47,623 nucleotides of DNA from Alistipes sp. (GTDB lineage Bacteria > Bacteroidota > Bacteroidia > Bacteroidales > Rikenellaceae): positions 1-47,623 of the forward strand of contig JAJPZH010000033.1 of the NCBI GenBank assembly GCA_021204515.1, in the 5' to 3' direction. The translations under genes were made by a program, and so were the position numbers. Below the pieces are notes generated by a model. The model was given only the letters and a program-made list of their open reading frames with translations. It searched no databases and was not told the DNA's origin. Below are positions 25,649 through 33,759 of this stretch, piece after piece (positions within the stretch are counted from its first letter, which is position 1; each line of letters opens with the position of its first letter).

Positions 25649-26241
25649 GATTGCAGAAATTTTTCCAATTCGACGTAAACTTTCTGGATCGGCAGTCCCA
25701 TGACGTTGTAGAACGAACCGTTGATCTTCTCGATGGCGGCATAGCCGATCCACTCCTGAATGCCGTAGGACCCCGCCTTGTCGTAGGGTGCGAAGGTGTC
25801 GAGGTAGTAGCCGATCTCATCCTCCGAGAGGGGCCGGAACCAGACGCCGCTTTCGGCCGAGAAGGTGTGCATGCGGCCGGCGGTGCGCAGCATCACGCCC
25901 GAAACGACCGTATGGCGGCGTCCCGAAAGGCGGCGGAGCATCTGCGCGGCCTGCCCGCGGTCGCAGGGCTTGCCCAGCACCTCGCCGTCGGAGATCACCA
26001 CCGTGTCGGCCGTCAGCAGAATGTCGTTCGCTCCGAGCGGTGCGGGGTACGCTTCGCTTTTGAGCCGCGAGAGGAACAGCGGCACCTCTTCGGCGGGCAG
26101 CGAGTCGGGGTAGATCTCCTCGCACTCGTATTTCGGGGCCGGTTCGTAGGGCAGGCCGCAGCCCGTCATCAGTTCCCTGCGCCGCGGCGACTGCGACGCC
26201 AGCAGCAGGCGGTAGGGTTCGAGTTTATCTTTCAGCAGCAT
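25645..26241 (-). CDS. maf: Maf-family nucleotide pyrophosphatase
   Basis: A 198-residue cytoplasmic house-cleaning enzyme of the Maf/YhdE family. It hydrolyses dTTP, UTP or modified nucleotides to monophosphates. The N-terminal LLASQSPRRRELM (13-25) is the family signature. ADTVVISDGEVLGKP and the segment YDKAGSYGIQEWIG, followed by INGSFYNVMGLP, complete it. Length is usual (190-200). Its stop overlaps the S46 peptidase start by four bases. Upstream, 26242-26450 is a 209-bp spacer with GC-rich imperfect hairpins but no recognised gene or clear promoter. No strong Shine-Dalgarno sequence precedes the ATG. Confidence 0.95.
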   Translation of the reverse strand: MLLKDKLEPYRLLLASQSPRRRELMTGCGLPYEPAPKYECEEIYPDSLPAEEVPLFLSRLKSEAYPAPLGANDILLTADTVVISDGEVLGKPCDRGQAAQMLRRLSGRRHTVVSGVMLRTAGRMHTFSAESGVWFRPLSEDEIGYYLDTFAPYDKAGSYGIQEWIGYAAIEKINGSFYNVMGLPIQKVYVELEKFLQS

Positions 26242-26450
26242 GGTCTTGTTTTTAGGGTCTTAATTATTTAATGTTATATGCGGTTTTTGCCGTATCGTCT
26301 CCCGGCCGCCGCCTTTGGCGGCGTTTGCAAATCCGGTCCGCCCCGGAGGGGCTTCGTGCCGCCGTGCGGCGAAACCGGCGATGCGGAGCGTCGGAACGAA
26401 GGGCGCATAATCGTCTTTTTATCGGTGCGGAGTACTGCCTCCGCTCTCTG

Positions 26451-27164
26451 TCAGCGTATGTCGAAATTTAGCAGTTCGCGTCCTTCGAGCACGGCCCGCA
26501 GGTTGTCGCCGGGTCTGACCGGTCCCACGCCGGCCGGGGTGCCCGTGTAGATCAGATCGCCCATGCGCAGGGTCATGTACCGCGATACCGCGGCGATGAT
26601 GCGGTCTACGGTGAAGAGCATCTGCCGCGTATCTCCCGTCTGGCGGGTCTGGCCGTTCACCTCCAGCGTGAAGCACAGCTTCTGCACGTCGCCGCCCAGC
26701 TCCTGCAAAGATACGAATTCCGGTGAAATCGCCGCCGAGCGGTCGAACGCCTTGCTGCGCTCCCACGGCAGACCTTCGGCTGCGGCCTGCCGTTGCAGGT
26801 CGCGGGCCGTGAAGTCGATGCCCAGCCCCACCTCGTCGTAATAGCGGTGTGCGAAACGTTCGGCGATGCTCTTCCCCACGCGGCCGATGCGCACCACCAG
26901 CTCGCACTCGTAATGCACCTCCTGCGAAAACGCGGGAATGTAGAACGGATCGTTGTTGCGCAGCAGCGCCGTGTCGGGCTTCAGAAACCAGATCGGCTCC
27001 GGCGGACATCCCGTGCCGCCCGGCCGGCTCTGTTCCGGCTGGTGCTCGGTTCCGCTCCCGACCTGCCGAGCCGGTTCTGCCGGGTATTCTGTGCCGCCTC
27101 TTATCAGGCGGTTCAGTTCCTCGGCGTGCGCGGTGTAGTTGCGTCCTATGCAGATGATTTTCAT
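26451..27164 (-). CDS. Fumarylacetoacetate hydrolase-family protein with a Pro/Gly-rich insertion
   Basis: A 237-residue member of the FAH superfamily (2-keto-4-pentenoate hydratase/acylpyruvase type). The metal site is EVHYECELVVRIG (the E-x-E pair) with a downstream Asp in GIDFTARDLQ. The C-terminal GDLIYTGTPAGVGPVRPGD is the family hallmark. The N terminus MKIICIGRNYTAHAEEL and the later WFLKPDTALLRNN are normally adjacent. Here about 34 residues (21-54, DNA 27003-27104) are inserted, made of imperfect repeats such as GGTEYPAEP and GGTGCPPEP. Bacteroidales relatives of similar type are near 205 residues. The ATG at 27164 is chosen because it begins the family sequence. The exact substrate is unknown. 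Confidence 0.9.
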   Translation of the reverse strand: MKIICIGRNYTAHAEELNRLIRGGTEYPAEPARQVGSGTEHQPEQSRPGGTGCPPEPIWFLKPDTALLRNNDPFYIPAFSQEVHYECELVVRIGRVGKSIAERFAHRYYDEVGLGIDFTARDLQRQAAAEGLPWERSKAFDRSAAISPEFVSLQELGGDVQKLCFTLEVNGQTRQTGDTRQMLFTVDRIIAAVSRYMTLRMGDLIYTGTPAGVGPVRPGDNLRAVLEGRELLNFDIR

Positions 27165-27204
27165 GCTTTTTCCTGTTTTGCCGGGCGTCTTTGCGCCCTG
27201 TCTT

Positions 27205-27738
27205 TTACATGCCGGCGAACGTCGCCGTGGCGTCGGTTCCCTGCAAGGCTCCCGGCGTGAGTTCGACCGCCTGAACATACCGGTCGGGAATGCCGTCGGC
27301 GTTGCGGATGCCCCATTCGGTGCTCTGCCGGAATCCGAAACGCCCGTAATAGGCCGGGTCGCCCACCAGCAGGGCGGCTTTGAATCCCAGCTCCGCGGCG
27401 CGGCGCAGTCCTTCGCGCATCAGCGCCGAGCCGACGCCCTGCGAGCGGTATTCCAGCGCCACGCAGAGCGGGGCCACGAGCAGCAGTTCCGTCGCGGAGC
27501 CGTCCCCGGCGTTCACCCTGAACCGTGTGAAGAGGATATGCCCCGCGATCTCACCCCCGATTTCGGCCACGAGAGCCAGTTCGGGGATATAGTTCCCGCT
27601 TGCGCGCAGGCGGTCGGTGAACTCCTGCTCGTCGCCGTCCGCGACCCGGGCGGTGCTGAAAGCGGTCTTTATAAAATCGTACAGCGCCGCGAATTCCGCA
27701 GACCGTTCGGGACGTATCGTTATCGGTTTCGCTGTCAT
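27205..27738 (-). CDS. GNAT-family N-acetyltransferase (YhbS-like)
   Basis: A 177-residue acetyltransferase. IAGHILFTRF and LLLVAPLCVALEYRSQGVGSALMREGL form the acetyl-CoA binding core, with the pyrophosphate loop SQGVGSA. LVGDPAYYGRFGF is typical of the YhbS subgroup, whose substrates are mostly unknown. It is 40 bp upstream of the FAH-family gene and 62 bp downstream of the DUF3784 gene on the same strand. It may belong to the run of minus-strand genes from 31456 to 22097, although the gaps allow separate promoters. Confidence 0.88.
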   Translation of the reverse strand: MTAKPITIRPERSAEFAALYDFIKTAFSTARVADGDEQEFTDRLRASGNYIPELALVAEIGGEIAGHILFTRFRVNAGDGSATELLLVAPLCVALEYRSQGVGSALMREGLRRAAELGFKAALLVGDPAYYGRFGFRQSTEWGIRNADGIPDRYVQAVELTPGALQGTDATATFAGM

Positions 27739-27800
27739 TACTTTTTGTTATCCCTATTTTATGCGTCCGCCTCTGCGGCATGCTTCGGCGGGCGTCGTTA

Positions 27801-28118
27801 TTACTTTCCGTTATGGTCGTACCGCTGCGCCCGAACCATCATCCAGACGACGTAAACCGGAACGTAAATTCCATAAATGACCGGCAGGGCCTCCTGCTGG
27901 CCGGTCAGGTCCAGGACTGCTGCGAGTAAAACCCATAACGCCCCGATAATCACCAGATGCCGCCGCATGAAGGACGACAGTCCTTCGATATCGACGTTTT
28001 TCTTCTTCTCCGCAGGCATGGTATTGTAGCCCGAAATCAGCATCGGAAACCGCTTGACTAGCAGTCCGACGACGATCAGGAATACGCCGGTGAGGAGGTA
28101 TATGAAAATTTCGTCCAT
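27801..28118 (-). CDS. Small membrane protein, DUF3784-like
   Basis: A 105-residue protein with three hydrophobic segments (about 5-21, 54-71, 78-95). The segment FPMLISGYNTMPAEKKKNVD is the recognisable mark of the DUF3784 family found in Firmicutes and Bacteroidetes. The family has no known function. It lies 9 bp downstream of lpxB on the same strand, so co-transcription with the lipid A gene is likely. The N-terminal helix, cytoplasmic loop and paired C-terminal helices suggest an inner-membrane protein. Confidence 0.8.
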   Translation of the reverse strand: MDEIFIYLLTGVFLIVVGLLVKRFPMLISGYNTMPAEKKKNVDIEGLSSFMRRHLVIIGALWVLLAAVLDLTGQQEALPVIYGIYVPVYVVWMMVRAQRYDHNGK

Positions 28119-28127
28119 AACTTCAGG

Positions 28128-29267
28128 TTATTGTGCTTCGGGCGCATGCAGCTCTGCGACCATCCGGGCGGCGAACCGGTCGCTGGCGCCGGGCCCTCCG
28201 ATAACTTTGCGTAATTCGTCGAAGTTGGAGAGCATCTTTTCGCGCTTCGCGCCGCCTGCGACGACGGCCCGCAGTTCGCGTTCGGCGCGCGTGATGTCGA
28301 GTCCCGACTGGATGATCTCCGCAACCGCCTCGCGGCCGAGGTTGAGGTTCACGAGCGACACCCAAGGCACGTTCAATACGTAAGGCTGCAGTTTAACCTG
28401 AAACCATAACGTTCTGTAAACCACCACTTCGGGAATGCCGAGCAGCGCCGTTTCGAGCGTCGCCGTACCGGAGGTCACCACGGCGGCTTCGGCCGCGGCG
28501 AGCGTTTCGTAGGTCTGGTCGCAGACGTAGCGGATGTCGCTGCCGGCCATGTACTGTTCGTAAAGCGCCCTGTCCAGCCACGACACGCCCGCGACGACGA
28601 ACTGGTGGCCGGGGAACTTTTTCGACAGGGCGGCCATCAGCGGCAGGTTGTCGCGGATTTCGCCCCGGCGGCTGCCGGCCAAGAGGGCGATGATCGGCCG
28701 CCCGTCCAATCCGTTGCGGCGGCGGAATTCGTCGGGCGAAGGGAGCGCCGCGCGCTTCGTCTCGACGGCGTCCACGAGTGGGTTGCCCTCGAAAATCGGT
28801 TCGATGCCGTGCTTGGGGAAGTAGGTGCGCTCGAAGGGGAAGATGATGAAGAGCCGGTCCACGTATTTGCGGATCGCCTTCACCCTCCATTCGCGCCACG
28901 CCCAGACCTTGGGGGCGATGTAGTAGAAGGTGCGGATGCCGTGCTCCTTGGCCCAGCGGGCCATCTTCATGTTGAAGCCGGGGTAGTCCACCAGTATCAG
29001 CACGTCGGGGGCGAACGCCGCCACGTCGGCCTGACATTCGAGCATCTGCCGTTTGATCGTCCGCAGGTTCCTGAGGACCTGCACGATGCCGAAAAACGAG
29101 GTTTCGCGGTAGTGCTTCGCCAGATTCGCCGCGCCGCCCGCGGCGGCCATGCGGTCGCCGCCCCAGAAGCGGAACTGCGCCCCGGGATCGGCCTTGCGAA
29201 GCCCTTCGATCAGATTTGCGCCGTGCAGGTCGCCCGAAGGCTCGCCGGCGATAAGGTAGTATTTCAT
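28128..29267 (-). CDS. lpxB: Lipid-A-disaccharide synthase
   Basis: A 379-residue peripheral inner-membrane glycosyltransferase. It joins UDP-2,3-diacylglucosamine to lipid X to form the lipid A disaccharide, consistent with a Gram-negative cell. The N terminus MKYYLIAGEPSGDLHGANL is diagnostic. The family continues with FWGGDRMAAAG, VLILVDYPGFNMKMARWAKE, YYIAPKVWAWREWRVK, LFIIFPFE and LLAGSRRGEIRDNLP. TSGTATLETALLGIPEVVVYR is the donor-binding block. Length is usual. TrmD lies 21 bp upstream and the DUF3784 gene 9 bp downstream. Confidence 0.96.
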   Translation of the reverse strand: MKYYLIAGEPSGDLHGANLIEGLRKADPGAQFRFWGGDRMAAAGGAANLAKHYRETSFFGIVQVLRNLRTIKRQMLECQADVAAFAPDVLILVDYPGFNMKMARWAKEHGIRTFYYIAPKVWAWREWRVKAIRKYVDRLFIIFPFERTYFPKHGIEPIFEGNPLVDAVETKRAALPSPDEFRRRNGLDGRPIIALLAGSRRGEIRDNLPLMAALSKKFPGHQFVVAGVSWLDRALYEQYMAGSDIRYVCDQTYETLAAAEAAVVTSGTATLETALLGIPEVVVYRTLWFQVKLQPYVLNVPWVSLVNLNLGREAVAEIIQSGLDITRAERELRAVVAGGAKREKMLSNFDELRKVIGGPGASDRFAARMVAELHAPEAQ

Positions 29268-29288
29268 GCCTTTACGGTTTTGTTGCGG

Positions 29289-29969
29289 TTACTCTTCGTC
29301 CAGCAGGTCGGGGCGGAGCTGCCGGGTGCGCTGGTAGGACTGTTCGTCCTGCCAGCGGGCGATCTGGGCGAAGTTGCCCGAAAGCAGGACGTCGGGGACC
29401 CGCCAGCCGCGGAATTCGGCGGGGCGGGTGTAGACCGGAGGCGCCAGCAGGTTGTCCTGAAAGCTGTCGGTGAGGGCTGAGGCTTCGTCGCCGATGGCGC
29501 CCGGAATGATGCGCACGACCGAGTCGGCGATGATGCAGGCCGCCAGCTCGCCGCCCGTCAGCACGTAGTCGCCGATCGAGATTTCGCGCGTGACGAGGTG
29601 TTCGCGGATGCGGTGGTCGATGCCCTTGTAGTGGCCGCAGAGGATGATGATGTTTTCGAGCGTCGAGAGCCGGTTGGCTTCGTGCTGGTCGTAGCGGACG
29701 CCGTCGGGCGAGGTATAGACGATCTCGTCGTAATGCCGCTCGGACTGGAGTTTCTCGATCAGTTCGAAAACCGGTTCGCACTTGAGGACCATGCCCGCTT
29801 CGCCGCCGAAGGGGTAGTCGTCGGTGGTCTTGCGGCGGTCGTGGGCGTAGTCGTGGAGGTTATGGACGACGATCTGGACCAGCCCCTTCTCCTGCGCGCG
29901 GCGCAGGATGGATTCGTTGAGCGGGGAGGTCAGCAGTTCGGGGACGACTGTCAGGATGTCGATGCGCAT
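29289..29969 (-). CDS. trmD: tRNA (guanine-37-N1)-methyltransferase
   Basis: A 226-residue SPOUT methyltransferase that places m1G at position 37 of tRNAs with G36-G37, preventing frameshifting. The start [13 protein letters not shown], the block [14 protein letters not shown], and the trefoil-knot S-adenosylmethionine site [11 protein letters not shown] plus [12 protein letters not shown] are characteristic. The tRNA-Leu(GAG) in this window has a G36-G37 pair, a likely substrate. It is on its own here, not in the rpsP-rimM-trmD-rplS arrangement of many bacteria. Confidence 0.96.
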   Translation of the reverse strand: MRIDILTVVPELLTSPLNESILRRAQEKGLVQIVVHNLHDYAHDRRKTTDDYPFGGEAGMVLKCEPVFELIEKLQSERHYDEIVYTSPDGVRYDQHEANRLSTLENIIILCGHYKGIDHRIREHLVTREISIGDYVLTGGELAACIIADSVVRIIPGAIGDEASALTDSFQDNLLAPPVYTRPAEFRGWRVPDVLLSGNFAQIARWQDEQSYQRTRQLRPDLLDEE

Positions 29970-29993
29970 GGTTCTGAATTGAAAAAAATGAAA

Positions 29994-30722
29994 TTACTGC
30001 GGGCGGAAGATGATGTCCTTGGTGCTTGCGGCCGTCAGGGGGATCTCCCGTCCGCGTTCGAGGGTGAAGGCCTTGTAGCCCAGCGCCGTGAAGAGTTCGA
30101 CGATGCGGGGGCGGTTGCCGCCGCCCGTCTCGACGAGCACCGTGGGGCGGAAGCGTTCGAGCAGCGGGCGCAGCTCGGTCAGCACCACGACCTCGTAGCC
30201 CTCGATGTCGCATTTGACGAAGTCGAGGCGTTCGAGTCCGGCGAAGAGTTCGCTGCCCCGGCGCATCTGGGCCGAGAACTCCGCGGCGGCCGCCGCGCCG
30301 CTGTCGTTGACGAAGTTCTGTCCCGTGCCGAAGTAGCCCGTTTCGCGCGCCGAGTCGTTGGCCATCGTGATCGGTTTGTTCTCGGTGCCGAGGGCGTAGG
30401 GAAGTATCTCGACGTTGCGGCAGCGGCGCAGGTTACGGCGCAGGACGGCGAGGATCGGGGGAACCGGCTCCACGGCGTAGACTCTGCCCGCCGGGCCTGC
30501 CAGCCGGGAGAGCGTGCGGGCGTAGTAGCCGAGGTTGGCGCCGATGTCGACGGCCGTGTCGCCCGCGCGGACGAGCTGCGGCAGGTGGTAGACGTATTCG
30601 GTGGCGGGGGCGTAACGCCCGATGCCGAGCCGCTGCCAGAGGAAGAACAGGCGGCTCACGGCGCGCAGGTAGCCTTCGAGCGGCAGGGTTCGATAGAGGA
30701 TTTTATGGATCAGTGTCTTCAC
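29994..30722 (-). CDS. FkbM-family SAM-dependent methyltransferase
   Basis: A 242-residue methyltransferase of the FkbM type, often methylating sugar or polyketide hydroxyls. The SAM site is VDIGANLGYYARTL, with VYAVEPVPPILAVLRRN as motif II and LDFVKCDIEGYEVVVL as the FkbM mark. The start is taken as GTG at 30720-30722 (VKTLIHKILYRTLPLEGYL). The open frame extends to an ATG at 30944, but that part overlaps the MBL hydrolase gene and is Arg/Pro-rich shadow sequence. No in-frame ATG is nearer. Substrate unknown; lpxB and trmD nearby do not fix it. Confidence 0.82.
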   Translation of the reverse strand: MKTLIHKILYRTLPLEGYLRAVSRLFFLWQRLGIGRYAPATEYVYHLPQLVRAGDTAVDIGANLGYYARTLSRLAGPAGRVYAVEPVPPILAVLRRNLRRCRNVEILPYALGTENKPITMANDSARETGYFGTGQNFVNDSGAAAAAEFSAQMRRGSELFAGLERLDFVKCDIEGYEVVVLTELRPLLERFRPTVLVETGGGNRPRIVELFTALGYKAFTLERGREIPLTAASTKDIIFRPQ

Positions 30723-30787
30723 GTTTTCGGCGGTTTGCGAAGCGGATTTTCCCGGACGGCGTCTGCTGCGGGTGTCGAGGCGGGGCC

Positions 30788-31456
30788 TCAGTTCTTGTAG
30801 TTCACTTCCTGATTCAGCACTTCGACGATGAAAGGGTTGTAGAGCATTTCGTGGCCGATGGTCGATTCGGGGCCGTGGCCGGGGTAGACGCGGACCTCTT
30901 CGCCCAGCGGGATCAGGGCGTCGAGGATCGAACGCATGATCCACGAATAGTCGCCGCCCGGTAGGTCGGTGCGGCCGATCGACTCGCGGAAGAGCGTGTC
31001 GCCCGTGAAGAGCGATTTGGAGTCGGGGTCGAACAGCGCCACATGGCCGGGGGTATGGCCGGGGGTATGGATCACGCGCAGGACGGTATGGCCGAAGCGG
31101 ATTTCGGGAGTCGTGTCGAGGTCGATGTCCGCCGGGGGCATCTCGCCGACCGGAACGCCGAAGATGCTGCCGCTGGTCGAGGCGTTGTCCAGCAGGAACC
31201 GGTCTTTGGACGAGAGCGCGAAGGGAATGCCGTAGCGTTTCTTGAGGTGTGCGACGCCCAGCGTATGGTCGAAGTGGCCGTGGGTGTTGGCCGCCAGAAC
31301 GGGTTTGAGTCCGTGCTGGGCGATGAAGTTGTCGAGCGCGGCGTCTTCGCGCGGGTTGCTGTTGCCGGCGTCGATGACGACGGCTTCGGAGGTGTCGTCC
31401 CAGACGACGTAGGTGTTTTCCTGTATCGGGTTGAACTGCAGGCAGGCTATTTTCAT
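30788..31456 (-). CDS. MBL-fold metallo-hydrolase (glyoxalase II-like)
   Basis: A 222-residue metallo-beta-lactamase-fold hydrolase. The zinc motif THGHFDH is at residues 58-64, with further ligands in HTPGHTPGHVALFD, LFTGDTLF and YPGHGPES. This matches the hydroxyacylglutathione hydrolase-like group (YcbL type), which acts on thioesters or related small molecules. The ATG at 31456 starts the family sequence MKIACLQFNPIQENTYVV; a frame from 31495 would add 13 unrelated residues. It is the first gene of the minus-strand run and faces the plus-strand esterase across 158 bp. Confidence 0.9.
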   Translation of the reverse strand: MKIACLQFNPIQENTYVVWDDTSEAVVIDAGNSNPREDAALDNFIAQHGLKPVLAANTHGHFDHTLGVAHLKKRYGIPFALSSKDRFLLDNASTSGSIFGVPVGEMPPADIDLDTTPEIRFGHTVLRVIHTPGHTPGHVALFDPDSKSLFTGDTLFRESIGRTDLPGGDYSWIMRSILDALIPLGEEVRVYPGHGPESTIGHEMLYNPFIVEVLNQEVNYKN

Positions 31457-31583
31457 AATTCGGTCGTTTTTCGGAATCGTAATGTGTTTATGCAAAGACT
31501 GTGCGGGCCGGACGGGCCGGGCTCCGCCTGTCCGGACGCATGTTTATCATGGGCAAATATAGTGCTTTTTGCCGGATTTTACT

Positions 31584-31591
31584 TATCTTTA
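31584..31591 (+). promoter_or_regulatory. Candidate -7 element of the esterase gene
   Basis: TATCTTTA at 31584-31591 resembles TAnnTTTG and lies 23 bp before the esterase ATG at 31615. No matching -33 element is clear at 19-20 nt spacing, so the call is tentative. Confidence 0.4.
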
Positions 31592-31614
31592 TGACCCGAA
31601 TAAACTTACTCGAC

Positions 31615-32439
31615 ATGAAACGACTCGTCGCTTTGATTTTCGTGCTGGCCGTGTGCGGCACGGGAGCCGTAGCCCAGCAGGGCGCTTACAAGACCGTGAA
31701 GAACATCGCCTACCGCGACGCCGGAGGCGACCGGAATATCGACACGATGTGCCGGCTGGACCTCTATTATCCGGCGGATAAGGAAGGCTTCTCGACCGTC
31801 ATATGGTATCACGGCGGCGGTCTGACGGGCGGACGGCGCGACATTCCCGAAGCGTTGAAAAACAAGGGGTTCGCCGTGGTGGGCGTGGAGTACCGGCTCT
31901 CGCCGCACGTGAAGGTGGCCGACTGCGTGGACGATGCGGCCGCGTCGGCGGCGTGGGTGGTGAAGCATATCGCCGAGTACGGCGGCGATCCGCGGCGGAT
32001 TTTCGTGGCGGGCCACTCGGCGGGCGGTTATCTGACCTCGATGATCGGGCTGGACAAGCGCTGGCTGAAGCCCTACGGCATAGATCCCGACACGACGTTC
32101 GCGGCGCTGATTCCTTACAGCGGACAGGTGGTGACGCACTTCGCGCGCCGCCGCGAGCTGGGGATTCCCGATACGCAGGTGGTGGTGGACGACATGGCGC
32201 CGCTCAATTACGTGCGTCCCGACTGCCGTCCGATTCTGATTCTTTCGGGCGACAGGGAGCGGGAGATGCTGGGCCGCTACGAGGAGAACGCCTATTTCTG
32301 GCGCATGATGCGCGTGGCGGGGCATCCCGACGTGCGGATGTACGAGTTCGACGGTTTCGACCACGGCAACATGCCGCAGGCCGGGCACTTCGCGGCGGTG
32401 CGCTATATCCGCGAGATGGAGAAGAAAATGGAGCGGTAG
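31615..32439 (+). CDS. Secreted alpha/beta hydrolase (carbohydrate-esterase-like)
   Basis: A 274-residue exported esterase of the BD-FAE/alpha-beta hydrolase-3 type. The signal peptide is MKRLVALIFVLAVCGTGAVAQ. WYHGGGLTGG carries the HGGG oxyanion motif, and VAGHSAGGYLTSM the nucleophile Ser in GHSAGG. The Asp and His likely sit in ILSGDRE and FDHGN near the C terminus. Relatives remove acetyl or feruloyl groups from sugars or hydrolyse small esters; the substrate is unknown. The ATG at 31615 was chosen because it begins the signal peptide. The next gene follows after 18 bp and is probably co-transcribed. Confidence 0.87.
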   Translation: MKRLVALIFVLAVCGTGAVAQQGAYKTVKNIAYRDAGGDRNIDTMCRLDLYYPADKEGFSTVIWYHGGGLTGGRRDIPEALKNKGFAVVGVEYRLSPHVKVADCVDDAAASAAWVVKHIAEYGGDPRRIFVAGHSAGGYLTSMIGLDKRWLKPYGIDPDTTFAALIPYSGQVVTHFARRRELGIPDTQVVVDDMAPLNYVRPDCRPILILSGDREREMLGRYEENAYFWRMMRVAGHPDVRMYEFDGFDHGNMPQAGHFAAVRYIREMEKKMER

Positions 32440-32457
32440 TTGTGTAAGATCGGTCAT

Positions 32458-33597
32458 ATGAAAATAAACGGATATACGCTTTTGCCGGCTGCGGCCGCTC
32501 TGTTCGCCGCGCTTGCGCTGACGGGGTGTTCGCTGCTGAAGGTCGCCGTGGCCACGGGCGATCCCCTGTCGAAAGAGGAGATGAACGTGCGGACGATGAC
32601 CCGCGGATTCTATTACGACATGGCCGCCGAGGTGGCGCGTACGGCCGATTCGATCGCCCAAGCGGCGCCGGATATGGCTACGCGGGTCGCCGCCGTGAGG
32701 TGGAAGATACGCGCCACGCGGGCGGGCGTTTCGGCCGCCATGCAGGGGATTCCGGACGTGGCGCTGGCCGACATGTGGATACTCTGCCGGCGGATGAACG
32801 ACCGGTTTGCGGCGGCTCCCGATTCGCTGCTGTTCGGAGCGCAGAGCGGCATGGCGCGCGATGCGGCGGCGCGGCTCGACCGCCGGGCCGCGCGGCTGGC
32901 GCGGCAGGTGCTGGCGGAGGAGCGTTACGGGCTGATGGAGCGTTTTGTCGAGCAGTATGTGCGGGACAATCCCTCCGACGAGGGGATGGAGGCTTCGAAT
33001 ACCACCCTTGCGTGGATCGAGTTCCTGCGCGAAAACGGCGTCGAGCATGCCTATGCGACGGGTTCGATCGCCGAAGTGCTGGCCGACGTGAACGACCGCG
33101 TGAGCGGCCAGACGCAGCAGCTGGCCAGCAGCGTCGGCTGGTCGAAGGACATTCTCGAAATGCAGTTGCAGCAGGACAGCCTGCGCATGGAGGTCGGGGC
33201 GCGCCTCGACTCGCTCGAACGCAGTTTCACGCGCATCGTCGTCGTGGCCGAACATCTGCCCGAAATATCGGACCGGGTGCTGGACGAGCTGAACAAACAG
33301 GTGACGCAGCTGATATATACGATGAATTACAGCGTCGATAACGCCTTCGCCGATTTCGACCGCCAGCGCGACGAACTGCAGCGGTATGTGACCCGCGAAC
33401 GGCAGGCGCTGGTGGAGCAGCTGCGGCAGACGGCCGAAGAAGTGGTGCGGACGACGCTGGACGCGGTGCCGGGGCTGGTGGGCAAGGTGCTGCTGTACGT
33501 GGTGTCGGCGCTCGCGGTGCTGATCGGCGGACCCTTCGCGCTGGGGTTCTGGCTGGGCGGCGTAAGGGCGAGGGCCGGAGCGAAGAGAAAGGAGTAG
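32458..33597 (+). CDS. Unrecognised lipoprotein with a C-terminal membrane segment
   Basis: I do not recognise a family. The 379 residues begin with a lipoprotein signal (lipobox LTGC, Cys24). The long middle (about 40-335) is helical and rich in Arg, Ala, Gln and Glu, with heptad-like spacing, especially SLERSFTRIVVVAEHLPEISDRVLDELNKQ, and suggests a coiled coil. Residues about 345-368 (VGKVLLYVVSALAVLIGGPFALGFWLGG) form one hydrophobic helix followed by a basic tail, RARAGAKRKE. A protein lipidated at one end and membrane-inserted at the other, probably both in the inner membrane with the coil in the periplasm, is unusual. It lies 18 bp after the esterase gene. A hairpin follows its stop at 33696-33720. 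Confidence 0.8.
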   Translation: MKINGYTLLPAAAALFAALALTGCSLLKVAVATGDPLSKEEMNVRTMTRGFYYDMAAEVARTADSIAQAAPDMATRVAAVRWKIRATRAGVSAAMQGIPDVALADMWILCRRMNDRFAAAPDSLLFGAQSGMARDAAARLDRRAARLARQVLAEERYGLMERFVEQYVRDNPSDEGMEASNTTLAWIEFLRENGVEHAYATGSIAEVLADVNDRVSGQTQQLASSVGWSKDILEMQLQQDSLRMEVGARLDSLERSFTRIVVVAEHLPEISDRVLDELNKQVTQLIYTMNYSVDNAFADFDRQRDELQRYVTRERQALVEQLRQTAEEVVRTTLDAVPGLVGKVLLYVVSALAVLIGGPFALGFWLGGVRARAGAKRKE

Positions 33598-33695
33598 GAA
33601 CGGTTCGGACCGGGCTGCGGGTGTCTGGAACGGAACGGGGTGCGGCGGCCTGATCGCCGTGTCGGCGGAGGTGAAGGACGAGGGCGGCGGCTCGG

Positions 33696-33720
33696 CAAAA
33701 TGCAAGCGAACTTGCTTTTG
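33696..33720 (+). terminator. Hairpin ending the esterase-lipoprotein transcript and overlapping the rlmD -33 box
   Basis: CAAAA-T-GCAAG (33696-33706) pairs with CTTGCTTTTG (33711-33720) around the loop CGAA, with one bulged T. The 3' arm ends in TTTT. The -33 element TTGC of the rlmD promoter (33712-33715) lies inside the 3' arm. Confidence 0.6.
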
Positions 33721-33742
33721 CCCTCAGCTTGCACTATCTTTG
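33712..33742 (+). promoter_or_regulatory. Promoter of rlmD
   Basis: TTGC (33712-33715), 19 nt, then TATCTTTG (33735-33742), a full match to the Bacteroidetes -7 consensus. The ATG follows at 33760, so the leader is very short. Confidence 0.75.
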
Positions 33743-33759
33743 CGGCAAATTGGAAGACG

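Noticed and set aside
22007..25678. Plus-strand open frame of 1223 codons opposite the two peptidases
   Set aside because: Antisense shadow of the S41 and S46 genes, whose catalytic motifs are all readable on the minus strand.
26242..26450. Small plus-strand ORFs (66 and 90 codons) in the maf-FAH spacer
   Set aside because: Low-complexity Arg/Pro/Gly translations, no start signals, and the second runs antisense into the FAH-family gene.
30723..30944. N-terminal extension of the FkbM methyltransferase to an ATG at 30944
   Set aside because: It would overlap the MBL hydrolase gene by 157 bp and is Arg/Pro-rich sequence unlike the family start; GTG at 30722 fits better.
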